Source: an uncultured Collinsella sp. (GTDB lineage: Bacteria; Actinomycetota; Coriobacteriia; Coriobacteriales; Coriobacteriaceae). Taken from it: a stretch of DNA of 6,038 bases. The stretch lies in assembly GCA_937958315.1 (NCBI GenBank), contig CALFGH010000093.1, forward strand, positions 1 through 6,038, written 5' to 3'. Of the stretch, positions 5,484 to 6,038 are shown piece by piece (the stretch's first letter is position 1; every line of letters begins with the position of its first letter). The notes under the pieces are model-generated. The model saw nothing but the letters and a program-made list of their open reading frames with translations, did not search any database and had not been told where the DNA came from. The position numbers were made by a program, and so were the translations under genes.

Positions 5484-5510
5484 CGGCGCGCGTTGCCAGA
5501 ATGCGCGCCG
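5484..5510 (+). other. GC-rich hairpin in the purF-purM gap
   Basis: CGGCGCGC (5484-5491) and GCGCGCCG (5503-5510) pair perfectly around an 11-base loop, with a possible further G-U pair inside. No T-run follows on either strand (AAATGAACG on the right), so it is not a standard terminator. It may stabilise mRNA ends, pause polymerase or adjust purM expression relative to purF. The hairpin is clear; the role is unknown. Confidence 0.5.
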
Positions 5511-5578
5511 AAATGAACGCAACTATGAGCACCGTTTGGCGCCCGGGCGGCGGACGGTAGTGGGAGAGGAAGGCTCAG

Positions 5579-6038
5579 ATGAGCGACAGCAAGCATGTGA
5601 CGTATGAGGATGCCGGCGTCGATACCGCCGAGGGCGGTCGCGCCGTCGACGCTATTAAGCAAATGGTTAAGGACACCAACCGCCCCGAGGTCATCGGCGG
5701 TATCGGTGGCTTTGGTGGCCTGTTCTCGGCCGCCGCACTTAAGGATATGAAAGACCCGATTCTGATCAGCGGTACCGACGGCGTGGGCACCAAACTCGTG
5801 CTCGCTCAGATTATGGACCGTCACGAGACGGTGGGCCAGGACCTGGTTGCCATGTGCGTCAACGACATTTTGGCTTCGGGTGCCGAGCCGCTGTTCTTCC
5901 TGGACTACGTTGCCATCGGCCACATTGAGGCCGAGCACATGGCAAAGATCATCAAGGGCGTGGCTGACGGCTGCAAGCTCGCGGGTTGCGCGCTCGTGGG
6001 CGGCGAGATGGCCGAGCACCCGGGTGTCATGGCTCCGG
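5579..6038 (+). CDS. purM: Phosphoribosylformylglycinamidine cyclo-ligase (AIR synthase, PurM), 5' part
   Basis: PurM closes the imidazole ring, turning FGAM and ATP into AIR, ADP and phosphate, in the cytoplasm as a dimer. The window holds 153 codons and one base; family members are about 340-350 residues, so less than half is present. Visible are the N-terminal YEDAGVD (9-15), the Gly-rich GGIGGFGGLF (40-49), the nucleotide-site LISGTDGVGTKL (62-73), GQDLVAMCVNDILASGAEPLFFLDY (86-110) and GCALVGGEMAEHPGVM (136-151). GGEMAEHPG replaces the more usual GGETAEMPG; this is mild variation. The ATG at 5579 follows AGGAAGG (5567-5573) by 5 bases. The gene truncation is due only to the window edge. 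It lies 155 bases after purF in the same direction. Confidence 0.95.
   Translation, partial: MSDSKHVTYEDAGVDTAEGGRAVDAIKQMVKDTNRPEVIGGIGGFGGLFSAAALKDMKDPILISGTDGVGTKLVLAQIMDRHETVGQDLVAMCVNDILASGAEPLFFLDYVAIGHIEAEHMAKIIKGVADGCKLAGCALVGGEMAEHPGVMAP

Noticed and set aside
5420..6019. 199-codon reverse open frame over purM and the spacer
   Set aside because: It is a shadow of purM, with no ribosome site and no recognisable domain.
1..6038. CRISPR array, insertion sequence, tRNA or rRNA gene
   Set aside because: There are no regularly spaced direct repeats, no transposase frame and no cloverleaf or rRNA motifs. The only repeat-like element is the short palindrome after purF.

Overview
The window is a GC-rich chromosomal segment of housekeeping character. 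The composition, the class B sortase, the Fe-S type PurF and the gene mix suggest a Gram-positive anaerobe of the Coriobacteriia, with Collinsella or a close relative as the best guess. This assignment comes from protein texture and remembered family patterns, not from a search.

Layout, left to right: (1) a 143-base leader with palindromes, a plausible promoter and an operator-like inverted repeat, followed by purE (class I N5-CAIR mutase); (2) 36 bases downstream on the same strand, a membrane-anchored class B sortase; (3) 53 bases further, a small MoaE-like protein whose C-terminal active-site motif is largely lost; (4) a strong 15-bp hairpin that ends this rightward unit and also sits behind the convergent next gene; (5) a leftward multi-pass membrane protein of the 'putative ABC-transporter type IV' (CmpB-like) family; (6) a 294-base divergent intergenic region with two perfect TATAAT boxes facing opposite ways; (7) rightward purF (amidophosphoribosyltransferase); (8) a 155-base gap with two distinct RNA-hairpin candidates; (9) the first 153 codons of purM, cut by the window end.

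PurF (step 1), PurM (AIR synthase) and PurE (carboxylation step) all belong to de novo IMP synthesis. The purine genes are split by a sortase, a MoaE-like protein and an unrelated permease-like gene, so this is a purine locus interrupted by other genes rather than one continuous operon. I see no IS element, CRISPR array, tRNA or rRNA, and nothing that amounts to a clear new defence or mobile system. The points most worth a second look are the degenerate MoaE-like protein, the purF-purM spacer (possible dispersed repeat or RNA switch), the divergent promoter region with a long structured leader, and the nested start region of purF.
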